From assembly GCF_002807665.1 (NCBI RefSeq), contig NZ_PEAY01000004.1:1-64000 (forward strand): a DNA stretch of 64,000 nucleotides. The letters run 5' to 3'. A program made the position numbers and the translations under genes. Numbering within the stretch: the stretch's first letter is position 1; each line of letters begins with the position of its first letter. This DNA is from Neoalteromonas facilis (GTDB lineage: Bacteria; Pseudomonadota; Gammaproteobacteria; Enterobacterales; Alteromonadaceae). Shown here piece by piece: positions 33,217 to 41,114 of this stretch. A model generated the notes under the pieces. The model ran no database searches. It saw only the letters and a program-made list of their open reading frames with translations, and was not told the DNA's origin.

Positions 33217-34869
33217 TTATTGGCTCACAACTACCTTATTCTTACCTGATGTTTTACCTTGATACAGGGCCTGATCAGCGCGTTCAGTCAATGCCTCAAG
33301 ATCATCACTTTGGTTGGCCTGTGCGACGCCTGCCGTCATGGTTATATGCAAAGCCGCATGCGGGGCGGGCAGTGTGAAAAGTGCTTCTTCTACGGCTACG
33401 CGTATGCGTTCGGCAACTTTTTGGGCAACGTTTGAATCTGTATTTGGTAGATACAAAATAAACTCTTCGCCGCCCCAGCGCGCACAAATATCAATGCTAC
33501 GTGCGGTCTGAGAGACCAGTTCTGACATCGTTTCTAAAACCTTATCGCCGGCCACATGGCCATAGGTGTCATTGATGGATTTGAAGTTATCAATATCGAT
33601 TAGCACAATAGACATCGGGGTATTGTGTTGCTGCAGATGTTTAAATCCGTCGGCAATGATATCGTTAAATGCTCTGCGGTTATTTAATCCGGTTAGATTA
33701 TCGGTCCGCGATTGCGCATGTAAAACGTCTGCGGCGGCCTTTTTCAGCTTATAGACATAATAGAGCGCGACAGCGATGATCACGGCAAAGATGAATGCAA
33801 TCATGTAAACCGTAGACGCAAAGCGTTCACTTTCCAGCGCAGCCTTTTGCTCTAAGATCAACGCGCGGCTTTTTTCCGCTTCATATTTCGCATCAAGTTC
33901 GGCGAGTAATTCATTGTTCTTTTCATTCAATCGGGCTTCGCGGATTTCTGAATATTGTTCAAAGGCTGTGTAGGCCTTTTGATAGTCATTGAGTAACTCA
34001 TAAGATTGGCGTAAGCCATTGCTGACGGCTTCTTCAATTCGCAGTAACTCATGCTCTTGGGCAATGGCTAATGCATTTTGATACATGACTACTGCTTCCG
34101 CGTAGTTTCCGGCTTCAAAGTGGGTCGTGCCATAGTCTGCATAGGCATCGGCTAGTCGTGTGGCATTGTTTTCTTGTTGCGCGATGGTAATCAATTGATC
34201 AAGCAGCGTAAAAGACTGTCCTAGTTTCATTTGGCGTCTATAGACACTGGCAAGATTAGCCATGATTGTCATTTCAGCAAAGGTATCGGGTACCGATGCC
34301 CTTATTTCGAGAGCTTGCAGCAAGTAATCTTCAGCTAGAGCAAGATCTTCCTGACCGATGGCGACGGTGCCTAAGTTTTGCAAAACCGTGGCTTGTCGGT
34401 TTACGTCATTGATCTCTTGCGCGATGGCTAGTGCTTCCAGATAGCTCTTTTTCGCCAGCTCAAGGTTGTACAGGTTTAAATGGGTGGTGGCTATTGTATT
34501 TAGCGCGGCCGCAATGCCTTGTTTATCATCTATTTGTTTAAACAGTGTGAGCGCCTGATCGGCCTTTTTGACCACCATGGGATAGTCGTCTTTGTACCAA
34601 TACGCGACTGACTGCAAACGAAGTGCTTGAGCCTGCCGCTTTATATCGTTTATTTTTAACGCCTTGTTGAAAGCTTCTTCTGCTGTAGTCAGCGCAACAT
34701 CTGACGATTTGCCCCAGTTGTCTTGGGATGTCTTTAATAATGCATCTATCTCAATCTGAGCACTGCTGGCTGCATCGTTATCAACGGCATAAACGACATT
34801 GGGATTAAAAACCGATAGAGAAAGCGATAAAGAAAACCACAACCAGCCACACAGGAGAAAGCTCTTCAT
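33217..34869 (-). CDS. Periplasmic-TPR, membrane-anchored diguanylate cyclase (GGDEF)
   Basis: The protein has 550 residues. A signal peptide is followed by about six to seven TPR repeats (about 40-330), a short coiled coil, a membrane helix (FASTVYMIAFIFAVIIAVALYYVY) and a GGDEF domain with active site RWGGEEFILYLP. Five residues before GGEEF is RSID, which fits the RxxD inhibitory site, so product feedback is likely. It makes cyclic di-GMP in response to a periplasmic protein or peptide signal read by the TPRs. It has a weak ribosome-binding site and stands as a single gene. Confidence 0.93.
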   Translation of the reverse strand: MKSFLLCGWLWFSLSLSLSVFNPNVVYAVDNDAASSAQIEIDALLKTSQDNWGKSSDVALTTAEEAFNKALKINDIKRQAQALRLQSVAYWYKDDYPMVVKKADQALTLFKQIDDKQGIAAALNTIATTHLNLYNLELAKKSYLEALAIAQEINDVNRQATVLQNLGTVAIGQEDLALAEDYLLQALEIRASVPDTFAEMTIMANLASVYRRQMKLGQSFTLLDQLITIAQQENNATRLADAYADYGTTHFEAGNYAEAVVMYQNALAIAQEHELLRIEEAVSNGLRQSYELLNDYQKAYTAFEQYSEIREARLNEKNNELLAELDAKYEAEKSRALILEQKAALESERFASTVYMIAFIFAVIIAVALYYVYKLKKAAADVLHAQSRTDNLTGLNNRRAFNDIIADGFKHLQQHNTPMSIVLIDIDNFKSINDTYGHVAGDKVLETMSELVSQTARSIDICARWGGEEFILYLPNTDSNVAQKVAERIRVAVEEALFTLPAPHAALHITMTAGVAQANQSDDLEALTERADQALYQGKTSGKNKVVVSQ

Positions 34870-34954
34870 TACTACTTGGACGTTAAGAACTGAGGCGTAT
34901 CAAACTAACACCATCAATTGGGTGGTGCAACAGTCACAGCAGCAATAAGAAGAC

Positions 34955-34983
34955 CTCGGGCAACGCGTAAAGCGATACCCGAG
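34955..34983. terminator. CTCGGG...CCCGAG hairpin after the protease gene
   Basis: CTCGGG pairs with CCCGAG about 13 bases after the stop of the protease-ankyrin gene (minus strand). The loop GCGTAAAGCG contains further pairing. The minus-strand reading resembles the hairpin at 38737, so it is a repeated terminator-type element. Confidence 0.6.
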
Positions 34984-34995
34984 TGAAAGTCAGCG

Positions 34996-36357
34996 CTATT
35001 CGGCTTTCGCACCGATGGAGAGTACGTACTCAATGATATCTTGTTGACCGCGTCTTTGAGCATCCATCAACAATGTATTGCCTTGGTTGTCTTGCAAATT
35101 CAAATCAGCCCCCTGTGCGACCAAAAATTTAACACGCTCAAGATCGCCTTGATAGCCAGCCATATGCAGCGCAGAATCCCCCCGCTCATCTTGCAGATTA
35201 ACCTCAGCGCCGGCATCAATGAGCGTTTGGGCCAACTCTACTGCGTCGTCATTAAAGTATTGCCACATCAGTCGGCTCAAGTAATGTTGACCGCGAAAGC
35301 CGCGATGATTCAAGTCGACACCCGCACCCACGAGGTACTTAAAGAATCGCCCGTTACCTTGCTTTAAAGCGTAATCCAGCAGCGGTAACCCCTGAATTTG
35401 TGCCTCCAACAACTTGGGTGAAGTCGCTACCATTGTCTTAAGCAGTGCTAAGTCTTGTTCAATAAACGCATAAATGAGTATGGCTTGGGTGATCTTATCT
35501 GACGCGTGCCAATCGGTACGGGAGCTAATTAATGACAATGCATCAGCTCGGCTACCTGCTTGCAATAAGGACAGTATGTCGCTTTCTACTTGTGCCTCAA
35601 TCGGGTGCGCGGATTGTTGCTCCTGCAACCATGTTAAGTGCGTTGATACTCGTGAATAATGCTCCATTGCGCCATAAGTGCCCTGTTCTTCGGCCTCCTG
35701 GCAGCAACTTACGCCCGCTAAGTAAGGAACGTTTGCCTGATAAATAAAAGCCGGCCCACCACTATCCCCGGTGCCGCTAACACCCTCAAGGGCCGTCGCA
35801 GCGTCAGCTTGATTGAATTCAAATGACAACCAATTGCCATCGACAACCGCAACAGTGTTGGTAGCGGCGCGTAACTTATGATCACGCATGGCATCACCGG
35901 TTATACCGTTTCCGGTCGCACCCTTACCGACGATGGTGATTGTTTGATTCAGTTCGTCGTCACGGGTGTACAACGCAGCATGTTGTGCTGAGGTCAGTGG
36001 CCAATCGAGTTGCAGCAAAGCAATGTCAGAGTCGCCGGTTTTGGCGAAGTCAGGGTGTCTGATAATACGAGAGACGGGGTAATCATTTTGCAAATGCGTA
36101 ATTTTTACGGGATAGTGCTCCGCTTCATTCACACAGTGGGCAGCGGTAATTAGCCAGTGGTCATTTATGACCGTGGCGACACAGCTATCTAAGTGCGCAA
36201 CAAAAGGTGCCAAAGTCTCTGCCAGTTGCAGATATTCAGCGTCAGCTTTGTCATGACGAATAACAATGGCATTGGCGTTATCTGCGATAGACGTAAGCAC
36301 TAGACCGAATAATAGTGGAGAAGCGCATAGTGATTTTAGAAGGTGGTGCTTGTTCAT
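34996..36357 (-). CDS. Secreted trypsin-like serine protease fused to ankyrin repeats
   Basis: The protein has 453 residues. A signal peptide precedes an S1 peptidase domain (about 30-255) with a complete triad: His in WLITAAHCVNE, Asp in SDIALLQL and Ser in GTGDSGGPAF. After a linker come ankyrin repeats (about 300-450; DYALKQGNGRFFKYLVGAG, GDSALHMAGYQGDLERVKFL, GNTLLMDAQRRGQQDIIEYV). AAGG precedes ATG 36357. Trypsin-like proteases are common in Vibrio and Alteromonas, but an ankyrin tail on one is unusual and could select substrates or partners. It is divergent from a membrane transcription factor that may control it. Confidence 0.9.
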   Translation of the reverse strand: MNKHHLLKSLCASPLLFGLVLTSIADNANAIVIRHDKADAEYLQLAETLAPFVAHLDSCVATVINDHWLITAAHCVNEAEHYPVKITHLQNDYPVSRIIRHPDFAKTGDSDIALLQLDWPLTSAQHAALYTRDDELNQTITIVGKGATGNGITGDAMRDHKLRAATNTVAVVDGNWLSFEFNQADAATALEGVSGTGDSGGPAFIYQANVPYLAGVSCCQEAEEQGTYGAMEHYSRVSTHLTWLQEQQSAHPIEAQVESDILSLLQAGSRADALSLISSRTDWHASDKITQAILIYAFIEQDLALLKTMVATSPKLLEAQIQGLPLLDYALKQGNGRFFKYLVGAGVDLNHRGFRGQHYLSRLMWQYFNDDAVELAQTLIDAGAEVNLQDERGDSALHMAGYQGDLERVKFLVAQGADLNLQDNQGNTLLMDAQRRGQQDIIEYVLSIGAKAE

Positions 36358-36569
36358 TTTATTACCTTGAATTAAAGCGTTGTGGTTAAAATGCGGTTAA
36401 CCATGGACGCAACGGGCTGTTTCTATGGGCTCTTAAAAATGCGTTGATGAAGAGCTATATTGATGCCGCTACAGGGTGATATGGGTAGTTGGTATTGCCA
36501 ATGTAGGAACACTGTTTTTTTCCTGAGGAAAACCTTAGGCATATATAAATCAAAGAGTTAAGGGTAGTA

Positions 36570-38732
36570 GTGGATCAAATAAAGTTGGATGTAAGCAAAC
36601 CATTTTGGTTGAAGGACTACTACATTGAACCTGAAAAAGGGCTCATTTCTCGGTTCTCCACGCCTGAAACGACCAACATTGAAAGCACCTCAAGCGCCCC
36701 AGTTTTGGTTGAACCCAAAGTCATGCAAGTACTGTTACTGTTGGTTAAGCAGCGTGGTGAGCTTGTTAGCCAAGAATCTATATTTGCTACTGTTTGGCCT
36801 CAGTCGATATTTAATCCAAGTTCAATTCAGCGCTGCATTGCGATTCTCAGAAAGACACTGGGCGATGACGCAAAAACACAGCAGGTTATAAAAACCCATC
36901 CAAAGCGAGGTTACAGTCTAGTAGCTGATGTACGCCAATCTCACCATGTTGATGACGAAAGCAAGCTCCCCTCAAACTCAGATGAAATCTCAGCAGTTTC
37001 TCCTTCATCCAAAGAGGTAGACAACATGCCTCGTTTTGTGGGCTTTAAGTATTGGAAATCAACAATCATCTTATTGGTATCGCTGTGCATATTGTTACTG
37101 TTGAATGAGAGGATTTGGCAATCGTCTGAGCAGCCAGCGTTTCAGCAAATTGAACTACAGGTGCTGTCTTCAAGTGAAGACGATGAATATTTTCCGCGCT
37201 TTTCTTATGACTTACGTTATACCGCATACGTAAAAGAGACGACGCAAGCCAATGAGCTTTGGTTGCGTGAAGGTGACTCAGAGCGTCACCGTTTTTTATA
37301 TGCAGCGAAGAATCCTGTCCTCTCGTTGGCATGGCTAAAGAGTATCCATGCTCTTATATTCGCGGAGTTAGAATATGTTGATGACAATGCGCACTTCTTA
37401 ATAAAGCGGTTAACGCTCACTGGTGATTCAGTCGATGTAAAACTGCTTCAACGGATAGAAGGCTACATATTTCTCGGCGATCTATTTATTGCAGATGATC
37501 ATGTCATGTATGCGTTGGTGCAATCGGCCGATTCTTACAGTATGAATATCCTTCGATTGGATTTGGTATCAGGGCAACACAATTTACTGCCACCCTTTTT
37601 AGATGAGTTGAGCTTGAATGATATGGCGCTGTCACATGATGGTCGCCGACTTGCGTTGGTAGCAGAAGATAAGTACTTAAATGAGCAAGTTTTTGAATAT
37701 GAATTGATGGAGCAGCGATTGACGCCGCGCATCAAGTTGCAATCGGCTCATAATCAAGTGAGTTGGCACCCGAATGACAAAACCCTATTAATCAATGATG
37801 GTCAAAAGCTACGTTTATTGGATGCGAACAATCAACTCTCGCCAATAAATTATGTCAGTCTTTCTGAGCTACAGGACGTAAGTTTCGCCGGCCCTGATAG
37901 GATAGTCTTTAGCTTGGTTAAACGTGATTCGGATATTGTAAGCTACACCATTGGGGGTGAAGAGCACCGCCAAGATGCAACGGAGTTGATTAACTCAACG
38001 CAGATCGATCACAGCGCCCGCCTGTCTCCTCAAGCCGACAAGTTGGCCTTTGTGTCTAAACGAGGCAGCGTACATCAGCTGTACGTTCGGGCAGAAGGTA
38101 GTGAAAAATTATTGGTGAGCACTGAAAATGACGGTACCCGCATAAGCGCGCCGTTGTGGCAATCAGAGTCCTCCCTTTTTGTCGCAATCAATGGCGAATT
38201 GAAACGTATTGCAACAGGATCAGGGTTAACTGAAGATTTTGCCATCGACATCTATGTTTTGCATTTGCTCAGTTGGCATCCAGACACTCAAACTCTACTG
38301 TTGGCCTATCGACAAGCCGGTGAAATGTGGATGGGGCGTTATGATCCGAAGGCACAAACGCTAACCCCTGTTTACCTCATAAAGCCTGAGTGGGCGGCGC
38401 ATGCCATCGCCAATAACAATATTGTCGTGATCCAGAACAACAGACTATTTCTGGTCGACAAAGATGGGCAACTCGTGCAACTTTGGGATTCGCAAAAAGA
38501 CAATATTGAAATGTCGGTCAACAGTGCCAGTGGCATGTATTTTCAAGTACGACAAGCTGCGGAATATCAACTCTGGCATTTTGATCTTGAAACGCGACAA
38601 GCCAGCAAGGTGATGGATGTGCCTGATAACCAAATCTTAATCGATATCAGTCAGGATGAAAGTACAGCGCTTTTCCGTCGCTTAGAAAAAGAAATGGATA
38701 TCGCCCTTATTAAACAAGCCGACGTTGATTGA
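36570..38732 (+). CDS. CadC/ToxR-like membrane transcription factor with periplasmic propeller domain
   Basis: The protein has 720 residues. The N-terminal winged helix of the OmpR/CadC class (about 15-120; LVSQESIFATVWPQSIFNPSSIQRCIAIL in two segments, HPKRGYSLVADV) is cytoplasmic. One membrane helix follows (STIILLVSLCILLLLNERIW, about 170-190). The remaining 530 residues are beta-rich repeats of the TolB/WD-like kind (FPRFSYDLRYTAYV; ARLSPQADKLAFVSKRGS), so the sensor side faces the periplasm. The GTG start at 36570 has AAGGG upstream. No separate kinase is needed. The divergent protease gene is a candidate target. Confidence 0.88.
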   Translation: MDQIKLDVSKPFWLKDYYIEPEKGLISRFSTPETTNIESTSSAPVLVEPKVMQVLLLLVKQRGELVSQESIFATVWPQSIFNPSSIQRCIAILRKTLGDDAKTQQVIKTHPKRGYSLVADVRQSHHVDDESKLPSNSDEISAVSPSSKEVDNMPRFVGFKYWKSTIILLVSLCILLLLNERIWQSSEQPAFQQIELQVLSSSEDDEYFPRFSYDLRYTAYVKETTQANELWLREGDSERHRFLYAAKNPVLSLAWLKSIHALIFAELEYVDDNAHFLIKRLTLTGDSVDVKLLQRIEGYIFLGDLFIADDHVMYALVQSADSYSMNILRLDLVSGQHNLLPPFLDELSLNDMALSHDGRRLALVAEDKYLNEQVFEYELMEQRLTPRIKLQSAHNQVSWHPNDKTLLINDGQKLRLLDANNQLSPINYVSLSELQDVSFAGPDRIVFSLVKRDSDIVSYTIGGEEHRQDATELINSTQIDHSARLSPQADKLAFVSKRGSVHQLYVRAEGSEKLLVSTENDGTRISAPLWQSESSLFVAINGELKRIATGSGLTEDFAIDIYVLHLLSWHPDTQTLLLAYRQAGEMWMGRYDPKAQTLTPVYLIKPEWAAHAIANNNIVVIQNNRLFLVDKDGQLVQLWDSQKDNIEMSVNSASGMYFQVRQAAEYQLWHFDLETRQASKVMDVPDNQILIDISQDESTALFRRLEKEMDIALIKQADVD

Positions 38733-38736
38733 AGGA

Positions 38737-38765
38737 CTCGGGTAGCGCCTTTAGCGAAACCCGAG
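38737..38765 (+). terminator. CTCGGGT...ACCCGAG hairpin after the CadC-like gene
   Basis: CTCGGGT (38737-38743) pairs with ACCCGAG (38759-38765) 4 bases after the stop codon. The loop AGCGCCTTTAGCGAA has inner pairing. It is nearly the same hairpin as the one at 34955 read on the minus strand. Confidence 0.6.
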
Positions 38766-38773
38766 CGCTAATG

Positions 38774-38989
38774 TTACTTTTGTAATGCGAGTTCTTTTTC
38801 AGTTTTAAAGCCGAACACTTTACGCAGTACAATCGTGGCTGGGCAGAAGCCCGTGAAGCTTTGTTGGAATAAGTTAGCCCCAATGAATACGGTAAACCAG
38901 ATGAAATTGGGGTGAACCCAAACGGTTAATGCCACTGATAATAACACCATAAAACCAGCAAACGCGGTTAACGCTCTTTCTGCTGACAT
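38774..38989 (-). CDS. DUF2892 inner-membrane protein
   Basis: The protein has 71 residues: SAERALTAFAGFMVLLSVAL, and FIGANLFQQSFTGFCPATIVLRKVFGF. The two helices and the GFCPA motif are those of the DUF2892 family, often linked to rhodanese (YgaP-like) proteins. A consensus AGGAGG precedes ATG 38989. It lies 15 bases after the porin-like gene and is probably the last gene of the exporter operon. Its function is unknown. Confidence 0.88.
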   Translation of the reverse strand: MSAERALTAFAGFMVLLSVALTVWVHPNFIWFTVFIGANLFQQSFTGFCPATIVLRKVFGFKTEKELALQK

Positions 38990-39004
38990 ATTGCCTCCTA
39001 ATAT

Positions 39005-40312
39005 TTAATAGTAATACCGATAGCGAACAAACGCATTGCTGGCATCGGCGAATTGATTAAAGAAAGACTGCGGCTCATTGCCATAAAATAGGTTTAAACC
39101 ACCTGACAAACGCCATTTATCACCTGGACTATAATCCACACTCATTTTGGCGTAACCATCACTGTCTGAGGTTGAATAAAAGTTAAATAGGCTGAAGGTC
39201 AGTGTTTGTTGTAATGCGCGATAGCTTAAACGTTGGGTTAATACAACCCGGCTGCGATTTGGCTCATATTCAGGTGTGGGAGAGTTAAGGATTAACTGGT
39301 CATGGTCGAGCGTGCGCTCCATGTACCACTGGACGCTACCCGTGAGGTTTTTAATCAGCTCTTGTTCATACCCTACTAGCCAACGTGTTTGACTATTCGC
39401 AATCAGAGGATTGTTGCCTTCAGCATCATCCTTTGAATCGTAATACGCAAATTCCGCATTAAATAAACCGCTCCCCATGGGAGTAATCGCGCTAGCCCCA
39501 TACACCGCGAGTTCCGCAAAATACGGAATGCCATTGATGGTAAAGCTATTAGGTGACTTGTGATAGCCATCGTATGCATAGACTGCATATTCGGTTTGAC
39601 CAATGGTTTTGTACGCGCGAACGGCAACTTCTGGGGAATCAGGCTCCAGTGATGAGGGTACTTCAAAGCCTGGGGCTACATTTTGTCTAGCCATGGGCGA
39701 GAAAAACGAGAAGTAATCGCCATTGATGTAGTTATCCGATGTGAACTCAGGCGTAATCGCTACATCAATGTTCGCGAGCTCAAAAAAGCCAGATAAGCGC
39801 ACCGAAAGAGACGGGGCTTTTAAGTACTCATCATCGCGACCAGAAAAGAACGACTGATAATCTTTGGGAAACAAGTCATTCAAAAATACGTAGTCCCCTG
39901 TGCCCCAGGTCAGTACCTGTTGGCCTATTTTTAGATCGAAATGCTTACCCCAATCACCTAGATTAGCCAAACTGCCTTGCCATGCCGCCTCGCGCAGTTG
40001 TGCACGTAATTGTTCGCGCACGCCGTCATAGTAAGCATCAACCGTTAAGCTGAAACGTGATGCACTGAAATCATAGTCGTATGACAGCTGACCGCGCACA
40101 TCCGTTAACGTTTTATTGCGCTCTATTGCGGGATCAGAAGACAAACGAGTGCCGTATGCCGCTTCTAAGAATCCTGAAAAGCGGTAAGGTTTAACCTCTT
40201 CCTCTTGCCATTCGTCCATGTCCCATTCATCGTCTGCGGCATCGTCTTGTGCCAGCGCTTGATTGGACAGCATCGCTAAAGCAGCGATGCTAAACAGGGT
40301 TTTGATATTCAT
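39005..40312 (-). CDS. Outer-membrane beta-barrel protein, DUF1302-like porin
   Basis: The protein has 435 residues. A signal peptide (MNIKTLFSIAALAMLSNQALAQ) and an acidic stretch (DDAADDEWDMDEWQEEE) precede a barrel with alternating aromatic strands (FSGFLEAAYGTRL, FDLKIGQQVLTWG), ending in RYYY with a terminal aromatic residue as in outer-membrane barrels. DUF1302-like proteins are usually found with an RND exporter and a LolA-like protein, exactly as here. ATG 40312 shares TAATG with the preceding gene, supporting coupling. Confidence 0.83.
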   Translation of the reverse strand: MNIKTLFSIAALAMLSNQALAQDDAADDEWDMDEWQEEEVKPYRFSGFLEAAYGTRLSSDPAIERNKTLTDVRGQLSYDYDFSASRFSLTVDAYYDGVREQLRAQLREAAWQGSLANLGDWGKHFDLKIGQQVLTWGTGDYVFLNDLFPKDYQSFFSGRDDEYLKAPSLSVRLSGFFELANIDVAITPEFTSDNYINGDYFSFFSPMARQNVAPGFEVPSSLEPDSPEVAVRAYKTIGQTEYAVYAYDGYHKSPNSFTINGIPYFAELAVYGASAITPMGSGLFNAEFAYYDSKDDAEGNNPLIANSQTRWLVGYEQELIKNLTGSVQWYMERTLDHDQLILNSPTPEYEPNRSRVVLTQRLSYRALQQTLTFSLFNFYSTSDSDGYAKMSVDYSPGDKWRLSGGLNLFYGNEPQSFFNQFADASNAFVRYRYYY

Positions 40313-41097
40313 TAATTCAACCACTGACGCGGTGGAGTACGCAGGCTGCGCTCTGTGAATACATCATCATCTAAACCAATGTCGTAGCTGATGTTGCGAA
40401 ATTCCATTAGCGTATATCCACCACTTTGTAAGTCACTCACTTTAGAGCGCACAACGGTTGGGTAGCCTTGAATGTCTTCTATTTTTACCGCTTCTACACG
40501 ACGATAGTTGTCGTCACCGCTTTTGAAGAAATCAATCAATACAGGCAATTGAGTGGCCTTGTCGATATTGACCAAGTAGTACTCAAATTCTACGCTGTCG
40601 GGCGATTTGGGTGTCGCTTTCAACTGGTAATAGGTATCGGTTTCTTCGACCAACTCAAAGTTATCTTCGCTGATAGCTCGACCCGATACATCTTCATAGA
40701 AAAAGTGAGAGCCGACAAAAGAAGTCCGTTTATCGCCTGCAGAGATGCGTTTGACTAGATCAAGAGCCGGTAGATACAACCAGCGATCATCATCAACACT
40801 GGCATCTGTGTGTTTCTCAACACGGAACACGGTGTCTTTAACGTCCGCAGGACGCGAGAAAAACACCATCATTTGTTGATCGCCATTGTCAGCGATGTCA
40901 CGGCGTAAAATAGTAAACTGGCGCATCTGTTTACGACCTTGGGCGTCAACAATCATCATGCGAGCGTCTGAGCGACCATCATTGCCACCGTAATAGGCGG
41001 CCTTTTCAGCCGATGTCACGAGTGCGTTCACATCCACCTCAGCAGCGCTGACAGTTGATACACTTAATGCGACTGCGGCTAACATAAATTTCAACAT
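40312..41097 (-). CDS. Outer-membrane lipoprotein-sorting (LolA-like) periplasmic protein
   Basis: The protein has 261 residues. A signal peptide (MLKFMLAAVALSVSTVSA) is followed by a LolA-like fold (KQMRQFTILRRDIADNGDQQMMVFF; RWLYLPALDLVKRISAGDKRTSFVGSHF in two segments; VKIEDIQGYPTVVRSKVSDL). It may shuttle a hydrophobic compound between the RND protein and the outer-membrane protein. AGGAGA at suitable spacing supports ATG 41097 over 41118. Confidence 0.85.
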   Translation of the reverse strand: MLKFMLAAVALSVSTVSAAEVDVNALVTSAEKAAYYGGNDGRSDARMMIVDAQGRKQMRQFTILRRDIADNGDQQMMVFFSRPADVKDTVFRVEKHTDASVDDDRWLYLPALDLVKRISAGDKRTSFVGSHFFYEDVSGRAISEDNFELVEETDTYYQLKATPKSPDSVEFEYYLVNIDKATQLPVLIDFFKSGDDNYRRVEAVKIEDIQGYPTVVRSKVSDLQSGGYTLMEFRNISYDIGLDDDVFTERSLRTPPRQWLN

Positions 41098-41114
41098 AAC
41101 TTTTCTCCTGAAAA

